A stretch of DNA of 16,663 nucleotides. It comes from CAYWFF01 sp964458085 (GTDB taxonomy: Bacteria > Patescibacteriota > Microgenomatia > UBA8517). The notes under the pieces were generated by a model that saw only the letters and a program-made list of their open reading frames with translations, did no database searches and was not told the origin of the DNA. The stretch is taken from contig CAYWFF010000022.1 of the NCBI GenBank assembly GCA_964458085.1, positions 1 to 16,663 on the forward strand, given 5' to 3'. Both the position numbers and the translations under genes were made by a program. Of the stretch, positions 5,824 to 12,888 are shown in pieces (the stretch's first letter is position 1; each line of letters starts with the position of its first letter).

Positions 5824-6084
5824 TTAGTCCGGCAGGCCATCACTGATTTCTTCCAGCTGCCAATGCAAAGTTTCAGTGTCCAAGACAAGCCGTAAAAAAA
5901 GAGTATTGGCGGCAACTGAGAAAACATGGAAAAGAGTACGGCCCTCACGGTAAGTGTGATGAAGACCGATTTTTGTCACCGGATACATTTTTCCGTTCCA
6001 GATAACCCATCGGGGAAATGACTTTTGCTTACTGCTATCATAAGAGAGACTGACTGAAACCGGTGTGCAAATTTTGTGATTCAT
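5824..6084 (-). CDS. Small DUF6504-like partner of the Y-family polymerase
   Basis: An 86-residue protein from ATG 6084. After a polar N-terminus it reads as a compact beta-rich domain: SFPRWVIWNGKMYPVTKIG (22-40), a turn with HHTYREG, then LFHVFSVAAN (51-60), TLFLRLVLDT (61-70) and HWQLEEISDG (74-83). The alternation of W-x-G-x-x-Y-x-V, an aromatic strand, and a final D...W-x-L strand resembles the DUF6504 family, which I recall next to Y-family polymerases in other bacteria; I could not check this. Same strand as the polymerase, 192 nt upstream, and probably its operon partner. A role in recruiting or restraining the polymerase is inference only. Confidence 0.6.
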   Translation of the reverse strand: MNHKICTPVSVSLSYDSSKQKSFPRWVIWNGKMYPVTKIGLHHTYREGRTLFHVFSVAANTLFLRLVLDTETLHWQLEEISDGLPD

Positions 6085-6205
6085 AATAGTTAAAGAGTAA
6101 AAGAGTGTAATGGTTTTTTGGGTTAGTCCGTTCTTTTACTTTATCCAGAGTACATCCAAATAAAACCCGAATCAAGTAGCGAATTATGCCTAAATAACAA
6201 CAGTA

Positions 6206-6235
6206 TTGACAAACTCTGAAAATTAGGAATATAGT
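6206..6235 (+). promoter_or_regulatory. Strong promoter of the lamin-tail protein
   Basis: TTGACA (6206-6211), 18-bp spacer, TATAGT (6230-6235). Start predicted near 6242, about 6 nt before the ATG. Confidence 0.8.
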
Positions 6236-6247
6236 AAATTAACTGCC

Positions 6248-7231
6248 ATGGAAGTGAAGTACAAAATAGCTACGCTTCTTATCGTCCTCGGAATTCTTTC
6301 TGTTGCTTTTTTCTATAAATTTTCCAAACCCGCTCAATCTGATACAACACATGTTGTAATTTCAGAGGTTCAATTGGGCATAACCGGAGCATCAACCAAT
6401 GAGTTTATAGAGCTTTATAATCCCACTGATAAGGAAATAAACGTTACCGGTTGGAGATTGGCCAAAAAAACAGCTGCAGCAGATGCTACAGAAGTTTTCG
6501 TTATTGAGAGTTTTCCTGAAAAAACTATTCCAGCTCATGGATACCTTCTTCTGGCACACGATGATTATGATGGCGGAAAATCTGAAGATGTTTCATATAA
6601 CGCTGACAGTTTTTCAAACAACAACACGCTTTTACTTTACAACGCCTCTTTGGAATTGGTTGATAAAGTGGGGTTGGGAAGTTCAAATGACGTTGAGACA
6701 CTTGCAATAGGAAATCCTGCCAGCGGAAAAAGTATTGAAAGAAAAGCCAAAGATACATCAACAGCAGAGTCGATGGTGGCGGGAGGAGAAGATGAATTCT
6801 CGGGTAATGGACTTGATACTGATAATAATTCAACTGATTTTATCTTACGAAATGTTCCGGAGCCTCAAAACATTGCTTCAAACCCTGAGAACGGTTTATC
6901 TCCGACTTTAAGTCCGGTACCGACCGAAGAACCGGTTGCAACTCCCACAGAAACAACTGAACCGACACCGACCGATACCCATCCTATACCAACGGAAATA
7001 GCTGAGCCGACTCCCACTGAAATTCCAGACCCCGCACCGACAGAAGAACTGAACCCAACACCTACGGTTGAACCAACGAATACACCCACATTGTATCCGT
7101 CACCGACTCCTGCAGCCAAAAATATTGCAAAACTTCCTTTTCTAAGAAGCACGGTTGAATGCAAACTAACTTATCGCATAATACACTTCGCTTTTCTCAC
7201 CTTCAGGTTTCCCCGTTTATCGTGCTTATAA
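6248..7231 (+). CDS. Lamin-tail-domain surface protein with Pro/Thr stalk
   Basis: A 327-residue exported protein. An N-terminal membrane segment (8-24) serves as signal or anchor. Residues 36-145 form a lamin-tail (LTD) beta-sandwich: VVISEVQLG, NEFIELYNPTDKEINVTGW, IPAHGYLLLAH and NNTLLLYNASLELVDKVG. The stretch GKSIERK to DNNSTDFILRNVPEPQN (160-208) is the usual LTD ending. A Pro/Thr/Glu stalk (about 218-290) follows, then a hydrophobic and basic tail (about 295-327) with one Cys near each end (C305, C326). LTD proteins in such bacteria are secreted and often linked to surface or nuclease functions, but no catalytic domain is present here. The Cys-flanked tail may anchor or sort the protein. 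ATG 6248 is fixed by the promoter 13 nt upstream. Confidence 0.85.
   Translation: MEVKYKIATLLIVLGILSVAFFYKFSKPAQSDTTHVVISEVQLGITGASTNEFIELYNPTDKEINVTGWRLAKKTAAADATEVFVIESFPEKTIPAHGYLLLAHDDYDGGKSEDVSYNADSFSNNNTLLLYNASLELVDKVGLGSSNDVETLAIGNPASGKSIERKAKDTSTAESMVAGGEDEFSGNGLDTDNNSTDFILRNVPEPQNIASNPENGLSPTLSPVPTEEPVATPTETTEPTPTDTHPIPTEIAEPTPTEIPDPAPTEELNPTPTVEPTNTPTLYPSPTPAAKNIAKLPFLRSTVECKLTYRIIHFAFLTFRFPRLSCL
6905..7115 (+). repeat. Low-complexity Pro/Thr/Glu coding repeat
   Basis: Degenerate CCGAC/CCCAC-type units encode repeated PTE, EPTPT and TPTP motifs (residues about 220-290 of the lamin-tail protein). It is an extended, exposed stalk and a likely site of length variation. Confidence 0.75.
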
Positions 7232-7272
7232 AAAAAGCACTACTTACAAATGTTAAGCATAGTAAACAGCTG

Positions 7273-7281
7273 TGGTATACT
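7273..7281 (+). promoter_or_regulatory. Extended -10 fixing a leaderless start
   Basis: TGGTATACT ends 5 nt before ATG 7287. The predicted RNA start coincides with the ATG, which excludes the in-frame GTG at 7272, since that would lie inside the promoter. The -35 region is poor. Confidence 0.62.
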
Positions 7282-7286
7282 TGTGT

Positions 7287-7958
7287 ATGGCAGCCATTGA
7301 AAGGCTCTTTGAAGGCCATAGAGTAAATGATAGACCGCCCATGGCAGATGGTCTTTCTAACAAGAACCAATCAGAACAGAAATCAATTCCTCAGAGTTAT
7401 GGTTGGGTTATAGACCATAAAGCGTTAAAAGATCCCCAATTTGCCCCTTTACTGCGAATTGGAGTAGTCCCAGTTCTAGGCAATGATAAAAGTTTAAATG
7501 GAGACAGAAAAATGTGGAGTGAATATACCAGGCAATTTCCGGGGGAGGTTGTATTTTTATATGATCTAAAACCTCAAACCGGCATTAGCATATATCCTAT
7601 TCTTGGGTGTTTTATATCAAAAGATAAGAGTGAAATATCAGATGATCCAAATCGTATAGAAAACGGCTTGTGGATGGAGGAAAACTTACCGCCAAATGAA
7701 CAACGGCATTTAATTGCGGCTCAAAACTACTTACTTTTGATAGAGAGAATGAAACAAGAAGGGGTATTTCCTCGTGAGTGGTCTACTGAAGTAAAATACA
7801 AAAAACCAAAAATAGTCTATGGGTCAGGACTTGAAGTGCTGGAGGCAAGTGTAAGAGCTAGAGATAATAAAAGAAACAAAAAATATCCTCTCGAAAGCAG
7901 GGTATCAAATGTAGAAGAGTTATTAGAAAAATATCCCGAATACAGGGAGGCTGTATAA
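7287..7958 (+). CDS. Soluble protein of unknown function
   Basis: A 223-residue protein with no signal peptide or membrane segment and no family I recognise. The N-terminal 30 residues look disordered. The middle holds beta-strand-like segments (FAPLLRIGVVPVLG, EVVFLYDLK, ISIYPILGCFIS), then an alpha-helical stretch (ERHLIAAQ-like region and LLLIERMKQEG), and a charged helical C-terminus (VEELLEKYPEYREAV). No catalytic motif stands out. Start chosen at ATG 7287 from the promoter position. It is a single gene between the lamin-tail protein and the transporter, each with its own promoter. Confidence 0.6.
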   Translation: MAAIERLFEGHRVNDRPPMADGLSNKNQSEQKSIPQSYGWVIDHKALKDPQFAPLLRIGVVPVLGNDKSLNGDRKMWSEYTRQFPGEVVFLYDLKPQTGISIYPILGCFISKDKSEISDDPNRIENGLWMEENLPPNEQRHLIAAQNYLLLIERMKQEGVFPREWSTEVKYKKPKIVYGSGLEVLEASVRARDNKRNKKYPLESRVSNVEELLEKYPEYREAV

Positions 7959-8025
7959 AATAAAGGTCTTTATTTCGACCTCCAACAAAAAATAAAGTTG
8001 GAACTTCAGACATAAATTAAACTTG

Positions 8026-8055
8026 TTGCAATTTAACATCTATTTCCCTTAGACT
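8026..8055 (+). promoter_or_regulatory. Promoter of the Nramp-like transporter
   Basis: TTGCAA (8026-8031), 18-bp spacer, TAGACT (8050-8055). Start predicted at the ATG itself (8061). Two small stem-loops (7964-7981 and 7981-8002) lie upstream without T runs. Confidence 0.45.
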
Positions 8056-8060
8056 AATTT

Positions 8061-9461
8061 ATGACCAATCTTTCACCCCTCAAAAAAGCAGATATGCCGC
8101 CCGCTCTTCCTCTCAGGTCACTTCTGGGACCGAGCTTTATACTTTTAGGACTCGGACTGGGAAGCGGGGAACTGATATTGTGGCCATATTTGGCTTCAAA
8201 TTTCGGAATGGGGCTAATATGGGCAGCAGTTGTCGGTATAACATTTCAGTTTTTCCTTAATATGGAAATCGCCCGCTATACACTTGTAACCGGGGAGAGT
8301 GTTTTTGTGGGTCTTGCACGTAAGTTCGGAATATTAGCTCCAATTTGGTTTATCATGTCCACGCTTCTGCCTTGGATGTGGCCTGGTATTACCGCCGCGG
8401 CAGCAACACTTTTGGCTGCAGCTTTCGGCATACCTTATTCTAAATATTTAGGCATCGGTATTTTAATATTAATCGGCGTAATTTTGAGTTTAGGAAAAAT
8501 TGTTTACAAAACCCAGGAACGATTACAGAAAGGAATTATCATGATAGGAATTCCTTTTGTGTTTATATTAACTTTCTTTTTAACTGAAGCTTCAGACTGG
8601 AATGCATTATTTAAAGGGCTCGTGGGGGTCGGTGATGGTTTTTTTCTTCTACCCAAAAACGTTCCCTTTGCCACACTTCTCGGAGCACTTGCATATGCCG
8701 GAGCAGGGGGAACTCTTAATTTAGCTCAATCCTATTATGTCAAAGAAAAAGGCTACGGAATGGGTAAATTCGCCGGAAGAATAACAAGCGTAATTACCGG
8801 GAAAAAGGAGGCGGTGACTTTAGAAGGAACCACATTTGAACCAACATCAAATAATCTGGCAAACTTTCGGGAATGGTGGAAAAGGATCAACATTGAACAT
8901 TTTCTTGTTTTCTGGACAACGGGGGCTTTAACGATGATTATTTTAAGCCTGCTTGCCTATACAACTGTATATGGCAGAAACGATATCGTAACGGGAATTA
9001 ATTTTGTAGTAAAAGAAGGCCAGGTCTTGGGTATGCAACTAATGCCTTTTGTAGGAACTCTTTTTATGTTAGTTGCCGCGGTCATGCTTTTCGGAACACA
9101 ATTTTCGGTTTTTGGCTCAACTGCGCGTATCATGTCTGAAAATCTGGTTTTATTGTCTTCCGTAAAATTTAAAATTGAGAATCTGTCCATGTACTTTTAC
9201 TTTTTTTTATGGCTTCAAATAATTGCAGGTATCATAATTTTTTCCCTTGGGTTTACAGAACCTTTGACGCTGGTTGTAACCGGAGCAGTATTAAATGCTA
9301 TCACTATGTTTATCTATACCGGAATGCTTTTGTATGTCAACATAACCGGGTTAATAAAAGAGGTCCGGCCTTCATGGGTAAGAGTCACCGCCCTTTCTGC
9401 AGCTTTCCTTTTTTACGGAGGATTCAGTATTTTTACTCTAATTACTCAAGTGTTTAGATAA
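8061..9461 (+). CDS. Nramp-like (LeuT-fold) membrane transporter
   Basis: A 466-residue protein with about eleven hydrophobic segments. The first, GPSFILLGLGLGSGELILWP (23-42), corresponds to Nramp helix 1, but GSGE replaces the metal-binding DPGN. The helix 6 equivalent (AYAGAGGTLNLAQSYYV, 211-227) lacks the MPH-type motif. A cytoplasmic loop (about 228-278), rich in Lys, Arg and Trp, separates the halves. These changes place it among Nramp relatives not expected to carry manganese or iron in the usual way; magnesium or an organic substrate is possible but unknown. Leaderless start at 8061 is supported by the promoter spacing. It converges with the minus-strand gene at 9495 across 33 bp. Confidence 0.78.
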   Translation: MTNLSPLKKADMPPALPLRSLLGPSFILLGLGLGSGELILWPYLASNFGMGLIWAAVVGITFQFFLNMEIARYTLVTGESVFVGLARKFGILAPIWFIMSTLLPWMWPGITAAAATLLAAAFGIPYSKYLGIGILILIGVILSLGKIVYKTQERLQKGIIMIGIPFVFILTFFLTEASDWNALFKGLVGVGDGFFLLPKNVPFATLLGALAYAGAGGTLNLAQSYYVKEKGYGMGKFAGRITSVITGKKEAVTLEGTTFEPTSNNLANFREWWKRINIEHFLVFWTTGALTMIILSLLAYTTVYGRNDIVTGINFVVKEGQVLGMQLMPFVGTLFMLVAAVMLFGTQFSVFGSTARIMSENLVLLSSVKFKIENLSMYFYFFLWLQIIAGIIIFSLGFTEPLTLVVTGAVLNAITMFIYTGMLLYVNITGLIKEVRPSWVRVTALSAAFLFYGGFSIFTLITQVFR

Positions 9462-9494
9462 TTTAACAAATTGCTTTTTTTTGAGAAAAGTTTA

Positions 9495-10010
9495 TCAACT
9501 TTGCAAATTATCCAACAAACTTCCGTCTCTCACACGCCCAATTTCCAGAAGTTTCTTTCGAAGCTCAGTTATTGAATGAGTTGATAAATCAATGTTCGCT
9601 TTTTTACATTCGATTAAAGCTAAAATATAGCGCCTTGCAAGCCTCGCTTCGTTTATCCGTAAATATTTCAAAGGTTCGGGAGTTTCTTTTAAACCAAAAG
9701 TTTCTATGTAGAGCGTTGCAAAAAACATATTTTGAAAGATCCTAGCTCCGGTTACGCTTTCCATAAGCATCGGACATTCATATTTGGTCATAATCCCGCG
9801 CCTTGTTATCGTGATACGATTGGGACAAATAGTAATTTTATCCGGAAATATTTCGAAGGGAAACAAACCTTCAGCTTCAAAAATTACCTGGCTTGACCGG
9901 GTTACCAATGAGTCTAGGGGAGATTTTTCAGAAAAATGCTGATCGTGCTTTTCCTTTGAAGGATTATCACTTTTTTTAATCATGTACACCGTTCCTGATA
10001 GGGAAGGCAT
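9495..10010 (-). CDS. Conserved-looking protein with possible PH-like domain
   Basis: A 171-residue cytoplasmic protein, no membrane segment. Residues 1-38 are polar. Residues about 41-105 (VIFEAEGLFPFEIFPDKIT, ICPNRITITRRG, then a helix-strand segment) show the strand pattern of a bacterial PH-like domain. The C-terminal part (115-160) is helical and basic, with NEARLARRYILALIECKK and ITELRKKLLEIG. Function unknown. ATG 10010 is chosen because a promoter (TTCTCA-17-TATACT) ends 12 nt upstream; ATG 9983 is the alternative. It is divergent from the hydrolase at 10129. Confidence 0.62.
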   Translation of the reverse strand: MPSLSGTVYMIKKSDNPSKEKHDQHFSEKSPLDSLVTRSSQVIFEAEGLFPFEIFPDKITICPNRITITRRGIMTKYECPMLMESVTGARIFQNMFFATLYIETFGLKETPEPLKYLRINEARLARRYILALIECKKANIDLSTHSITELRKKLLEIGRVRDGSLLDNLQS

Positions 10011-10022
10011 CGTTAATATTTA

Positions 10023-10051
10023 AGTATACAAGAATTTACATATTTTGAGAA
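10023..10051 (-). promoter_or_regulatory. Promoter of the minus-strand gene 9495-10010
   Basis: On the minus strand, TTCTCA (10051-10046), 17-bp spacer, TATACT (10028-10023). Predicted start about 10016, 6 nt before the ATG. Confidence 0.5.
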
Positions 10052-10109
10052 TAGGAATTAATTTGCTTTAGTTTTTGAAAGTAGGAAAACGGAACTTATA
10101 ACATAAATG

Positions 10110-10118
10110 TGGTATTCT
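10110..10118 (+). promoter_or_regulatory. Extended -10 of the hydrolase gene
   Basis: TGGTATTCT, ending 10 nt before ATG 10129; no good -35. Predicts a leader of about 4 nt. Confidence 0.45.
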
Positions 10119-10128
10119 AGGCATACAA

Positions 10129-11148
10129 ATGAAGATTTCAAATGTATTTATCTTTTTAGTAATTGCCGCCGTTTCCTTTGCAGCTGGTTTTCTGGTAAAT
10201 GGAAATCTAGATGGTAAAAAAGTAAGTTCGATCGTAAATGAAGTGACAGAAACATTGCCCATTGCCAGACCTTTAGAAAGGTACCAAATTGAGGCACTTT
10301 CTGACACTGCAATTACGCCGGGGCAAATTAGAGTGAACGAAATTCTTGATGAAACTCCTGAATTTACATCGTATCTTTTTTTTCATACCTTTGACCCGAA
10401 CTTAACCGGAACAAGCAAAAAAACGGTCAGCGGTCAAATCAATTTACCTTCTTCTTCCGGTAAAAAGCCATTAATTATCATGCTGCGCGGCTTTGTAAGC
10501 CAGAAAATATATGTAACCGGAATTGGCACAAAGCGTGCAGCAGAGGTGTTTGCCAAAAACGGCTACATAACAGTTGCTCCGGATTTTTTGGGGTATGCAG
10601 ATTCCGACAAAGAATCAGAAAATATATTTGAAACACGTTTCCAAACATACACTACCGTACTTTCAATTCTTGAATCATTGTCTTCAGTTAAAGAGTGGGA
10701 CGGCAAGAATATTTTTATCTGGGCGCACTCAAACGGCGGCCAGGTGGCACTTACTACACTGACAGTAACAAAACGCAACATACCCACAACACTATGGGCA
10801 CCCGTCACCAAACCCTTTCCGTATTCGATTTTATATTATACGGATGAGTCGGCCGACAGAGGAAAATACATACGCAGTGAACTTGCAGAATTTGAGGACC
10901 TTTATGATGTGGAAAAGTTTTCATTTGACAATTATTTGGATAGACTTGCAGCCCCCATTCAGCTTCACCAAGGAACAAATGATGATGCTATACCCGTTGC
11001 CTGGAGTAGTTCGATAATTTCACAGCTAAAATTATTGGACAAAGACGCGACACTCTATATTTACCCATCAGCTGACCATAATTTAACTCCCGGCTGGGAT
11101 GAAGTGGTGGCAAGAGACTTAGAATTCTTCCGCAGTCATATTCAATAA
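10129..11148 (+). CDS. Exported alpha/beta hydrolase
   Basis: A 339-residue esterase- or peptidase-like enzyme. An N-terminal hydrophobic segment (6-23) should export or anchor it. The alpha/beta-hydrolase core runs from about 100: LIIMLRG (oxyanion region, 115-121), GYITVAPDFLGYADSD (145-160), nucleophile elbow WAHSNGGQ with S201, acidic residue D285 or D286 in GTNDDAIP, and catalytic H317 in SADHNL. All triad members are present. The shape resembles prolyl-oligopeptidase or dienelactone-hydrolase types. About 75 residues between signal and core are not recognised. Substrate unknown; it likely acts outside the membrane. Confidence 0.85.
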   Translation: MKISNVFIFLVIAAVSFAAGFLVNGNLDGKKVSSIVNEVTETLPIARPLERYQIEALSDTAITPGQIRVNEILDETPEFTSYLFFHTFDPNLTGTSKKTVSGQINLPSSSGKKPLIIMLRGFVSQKIYVTGIGTKRAAEVFAKNGYITVAPDFLGYADSDKESENIFETRFQTYTTVLSILESLSSVKEWDGKNIFIWAHSNGGQVALTTLTVTKRNIPTTLWAPVTKPFPYSILYYTDESADRGKYIRSELAEFEDLYDVEKFSFDNYLDRLAAPIQLHQGTNDDAIPVAWSSSIISQLKLLDKDATLYIYPSADHNLTPGWDEVVARDLEFFRSHIQ

Positions 11149-11192
11149 ATCGCAAAAAATATGTGTGATGACATGCTGTCACCAAACAGCAA

Positions 11193-11222
11193 TTGACAAA
11201 CAGTAAATAAACTTCGTAACAT
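11193..11222 (+). promoter_or_regulatory. Promoter of the holin-like gene
   Basis: TTGACA (11193-11198), 18-bp spacer, TAACAT (11217-11222); start about 11229, 2 nt before the ATG. Just upstream, TGACA/TGTCA (about 11169-11181) and GCTGT/ACAGC (about 11176-11191) are overlapping alternative hairpins, a possible operator. Confidence 0.6.
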
Positions 11223-11230
11223 AAGTATGT

Positions 11231-11569
11231 ATGAAACTTTTAATTCGTTTAGGAATAAATGTATTTGCACTCATAGTAGTTGCCGAAATCATACCCGGCT
11301 TTACTTTTGCTACTCTTTGGGACGCCGTTGTTGCGGCTGTCGTAATCGGTGTTATGAATACATTCCTTAGGCCGGTTTTGCAAATTATTGCTCTTCCTAT
11401 TACTATTTTAACTTTCGGAATTGCAGCCTTTTTAATAAACGTAGCCCTTTTGTGGCTTACACACATGATTGTTCCGGGTTTTACTATTGCCAGTTTCATG
11501 ACTGCAATAATTGCATCAATTTTGCTTTCTCTAATTTCATGGTTCCTACACACTCTTGCTGCAGACTAG
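11231..11569 (+). CDS. Phage holin family 4 (YvlD-like) membrane protein
   Basis: A 112-residue protein made of four hydrophobic segments with the internal repeat typical of PF04020: AEIIPGFTFATLWDAVVAAVVIG in the first half and HMIVPGFTIASFMTAIIAS in the second. The NTFLRPVLQIIALPIT segment (about 43-58) is the family's best-conserved region. Despite the family name, most members are ordinary chromosomal membrane proteins of unknown function and there are no phage genes nearby. ATG 11231 is set by the promoter 9 nt upstream. No Shine-Dalgarno. Confidence 0.87.
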   Translation: MKLLIRLGINVFALIVVAEIIPGFTFATLWDAVVAAVVIGVMNTFLRPVLQIIALPITILTFGIAAFLINVALLWLTHMIVPGFTIASFMTAIIASILLSLISWFLHTLAAD

Positions 11570-11581
11570 ATTTGCATTACT

Positions 11582-11590
11582 TGGTATAAT
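11582..11590 (+). promoter_or_regulatory. Consensus extended -10, leaderless start
   Basis: TGGTATAAT, ending 7 nt before ATG 11598, so the RNA should begin at or next to the ATG. No good -35. Confidence 0.68.
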
Positions 11591-11597
11591 GATAGGT

Positions 11598-11795
11598 ATG
11601 GCAAGTTATCAAAAAAGCAAATCGGAACCAAACGCAACTGGACCAGGATTCCGCACTTCAGATCACTATAAAGGAAGTGTTTTTAGCGGTGGGGGAAGCA
11701 AATTCAGCGGCAACAGGGGAAATTTTCAAAACCAAAAACTAAATAACTCTAGTTTCAATCCTTCTCAATTCAAAAAAACCCAGCATAAAGGGTGA
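11598..11795 (+). CDS. Small basic disordered Gly/Asn/Phe-rich protein (65 aa)
   Basis: From ATG 11598 the protein has 65 residues, is basic and low-complexity, with the elements GPGFRTSDHYKG, SVFSGGGSKFSGNRGNF, and NNSSFNPSQF before a KKTQHKG tail. Regularly spaced Phe in a Gly/Ser/Asn background resembles phase-separating or single-stranded nucleic-acid-binding tails. No fold, signal or membrane segment. An in-frame ATG at 11556 would place the promoter inside the gene and overlap the holin gene, so it is rejected. It has its own promoter and lies just before trigger factor. Function unknown. Confidence 0.6.
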   Translation: MASYQKSKSEPNATGPGFRTSDHYKGSVFSGGGSKFSGNRGNFQNQKLNNSSFNPSQFKKTQHKG

Positions 11796-11876
11796 TTTTT
11801 CCAAAATTAACCTTTTTAATTTGTCATCTGTAATTAATTATTAATCATCAGTCTTTATTCTAATTTCAATCTAAGG

Positions 11877-11882
11877 TATAAT
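11877..11882 (+). promoter_or_regulatory. -10 of the trigger factor gene
   Basis: TATAAT ending 6 nt before ATG 11889; -35 (TTTATT, 11854-11859) is weak. Predicts a leaderless mRNA. Confidence 0.6.
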
Positions 11883-11888
11883 CCCCAT

Positions 11889-12782
11889 ATGGCGGCAAAA
11901 AAAGAAACCAAAGCTTCCGGCAAATCCAATGCAGTTCTAGCTAAAAGTGAAGACGGCACAATTCAGATTACCTTTACAATTCCTTATAAAACTATTTCTG
12001 AAGAAAGAGAAAAAGTTGCAAAAGAGCTGGCAGAATCCATCGAAGTTCCGGGGTTTCGTAAGGGCAAAGCTCCTTTGAACAAAATACTTGAAAGAATCCC
12101 CGACAACACCCTGATAGATAGAACTCTGGGAAAAATTTTACCTAAATTAGTGGGAGACGCCATTGATGAGCATAAACTTCGACTTGCAATGTATCCCAAG
12201 TTTGACTTAGTTAAAGCTGATGACAATGAAGATTGGCAAGTTCGTGCAACAACCTGTGAACTTCCGGAAATAACGTTAGGTGATTACAAAAAAGCAATCA
12301 GTGGCGCAGGAAGAACCAGTGCGCTTTGGACGCCCGATAAAGGAAAAGAAGCAAAAGAACCTACCCGCCAGGAAAAAGAAAACCAGGCAATCACTGCACT
12401 TTTGGAATCAGCTAAATTAAATATCCCCAAAGTGTTGGTAGAGGAAGAGGTAAACAGCAGACTGTCCCAACTTCTGGAGAAAATAGAAAAATTAGGCTTA
12501 AATTTAGATTCTTATTTGGCTTCTATCGGAAAAACTCCACAGAGCCTGCGGGAAGAATACGCCAAACAAGCTCACGATACAATTTCACTTGACTTACTGC
12601 TTACTAAAGTTGCTGATGAAGAGGGAATTGCAATTGACGACAAAATGATCGACGAAGCAATTAAAGTAAGTAGCGCAGATCCGAAATTAGCCGAAGAGCT
12701 CAATACTCCTGAGCGTAGGCGAATGGTTGAAGCTGTGCTTCGTAAACGTCAGGCTTTGGACTCACTTGTTGCTCTCCTCTAA
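11889..12782 (+). CDS. tig: Trigger factor, short form without the isomerase domain
   Basis: A 297-residue ribosome-bound chaperone for nascent chains. The N-terminal ribosome-binding domain (about 17-135) carries the GFRKGKAP signature at 55-62 that docks near the exit tunnel. LPEITLGDY marks its end. Instead of the FKBP-type prolyl isomerase domain there is a linker of about 25 residues (GAGRTSALWTPDKGKEAKEP), then the helical C-terminal chaperone domain (about 165-297) with IPKVLVEEEVNSRL and LASIGKTPQSLREEY. Usual length is about 430 residues, so this is a two-domain form, intact rather than broken. The mRNA looks leaderless. Confidence 0.92.
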   Translation: MAAKKETKASGKSNAVLAKSEDGTIQITFTIPYKTISEEREKVAKELAESIEVPGFRKGKAPLNKILERIPDNTLIDRTLGKILPKLVGDAIDEHKLRLAMYPKFDLVKADDNEDWQVRATTCELPEITLGDYKKAISGAGRTSALWTPDKGKEAKEPTRQEKENQAITALLESAKLNIPKVLVEEEVNSRLSQLLEKIEKLGLNLDSYLASIGKTPQSLREEYAKQAHDTISLDLLLTKVADEEGIAIDDKMIDEAIKVSSADPKLAEELNTPERRRMVEAVLRKRQALDSLVALL

Positions 12783-12804
12783 ACAACTGATATAGTATGT
12801 CGGA

Positions 12805-12833
12805 TTGAAAAATTTAGTAAAATATAGTATACT
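12805..12833 (+). promoter_or_regulatory. Promoter of the coiled-coil gene
   Basis: TTGAAA (12805-12810), 17-bp spacer, TATACT (12828-12833). Start about 12840, with a leader of about 49 nt. Confidence 0.75.
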
Positions 12834-12888
12834 TTTGCCAAATTTCCCGAACATAAGCCGAATTGTCGTGTAGCTAAAAAGACGGTAT

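Noticed and set aside
5700..5948. Minus-strand ORF overlapping the end of the DUF6504-like gene and the repeat gap
   Set aside because: It overlaps the real gene at 5824 in another frame, is made of repeat-derived sequence and shows no domain or start signal.
6085..6205. Possible SOS (LexA) box upstream of the polymerase cassette
   Set aside because: Only a half-site GAAC with a poor second half is visible; no match to CTGT-N8-ACAG or GAAC-N4-GTTC.
6865..7164. Minus-strand ORF rich in Gly/Val/Ser
   Set aside because: It is the mirror of the Pro/Thr repeat in the lamin-tail gene; low complexity keeps the frame open.
7222..7240. Terminator after the lamin-tail gene (GTGCTT/AAGCAC)
   Set aside because: The hairpin spans the stop codon and has no T run on either strand.
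11231..11569. Prophage indicated by a holin-family gene
   Set aside because: PF04020 members are mostly ordinary chromosomal proteins, and no other phage gene, integrase or att repeat is present.
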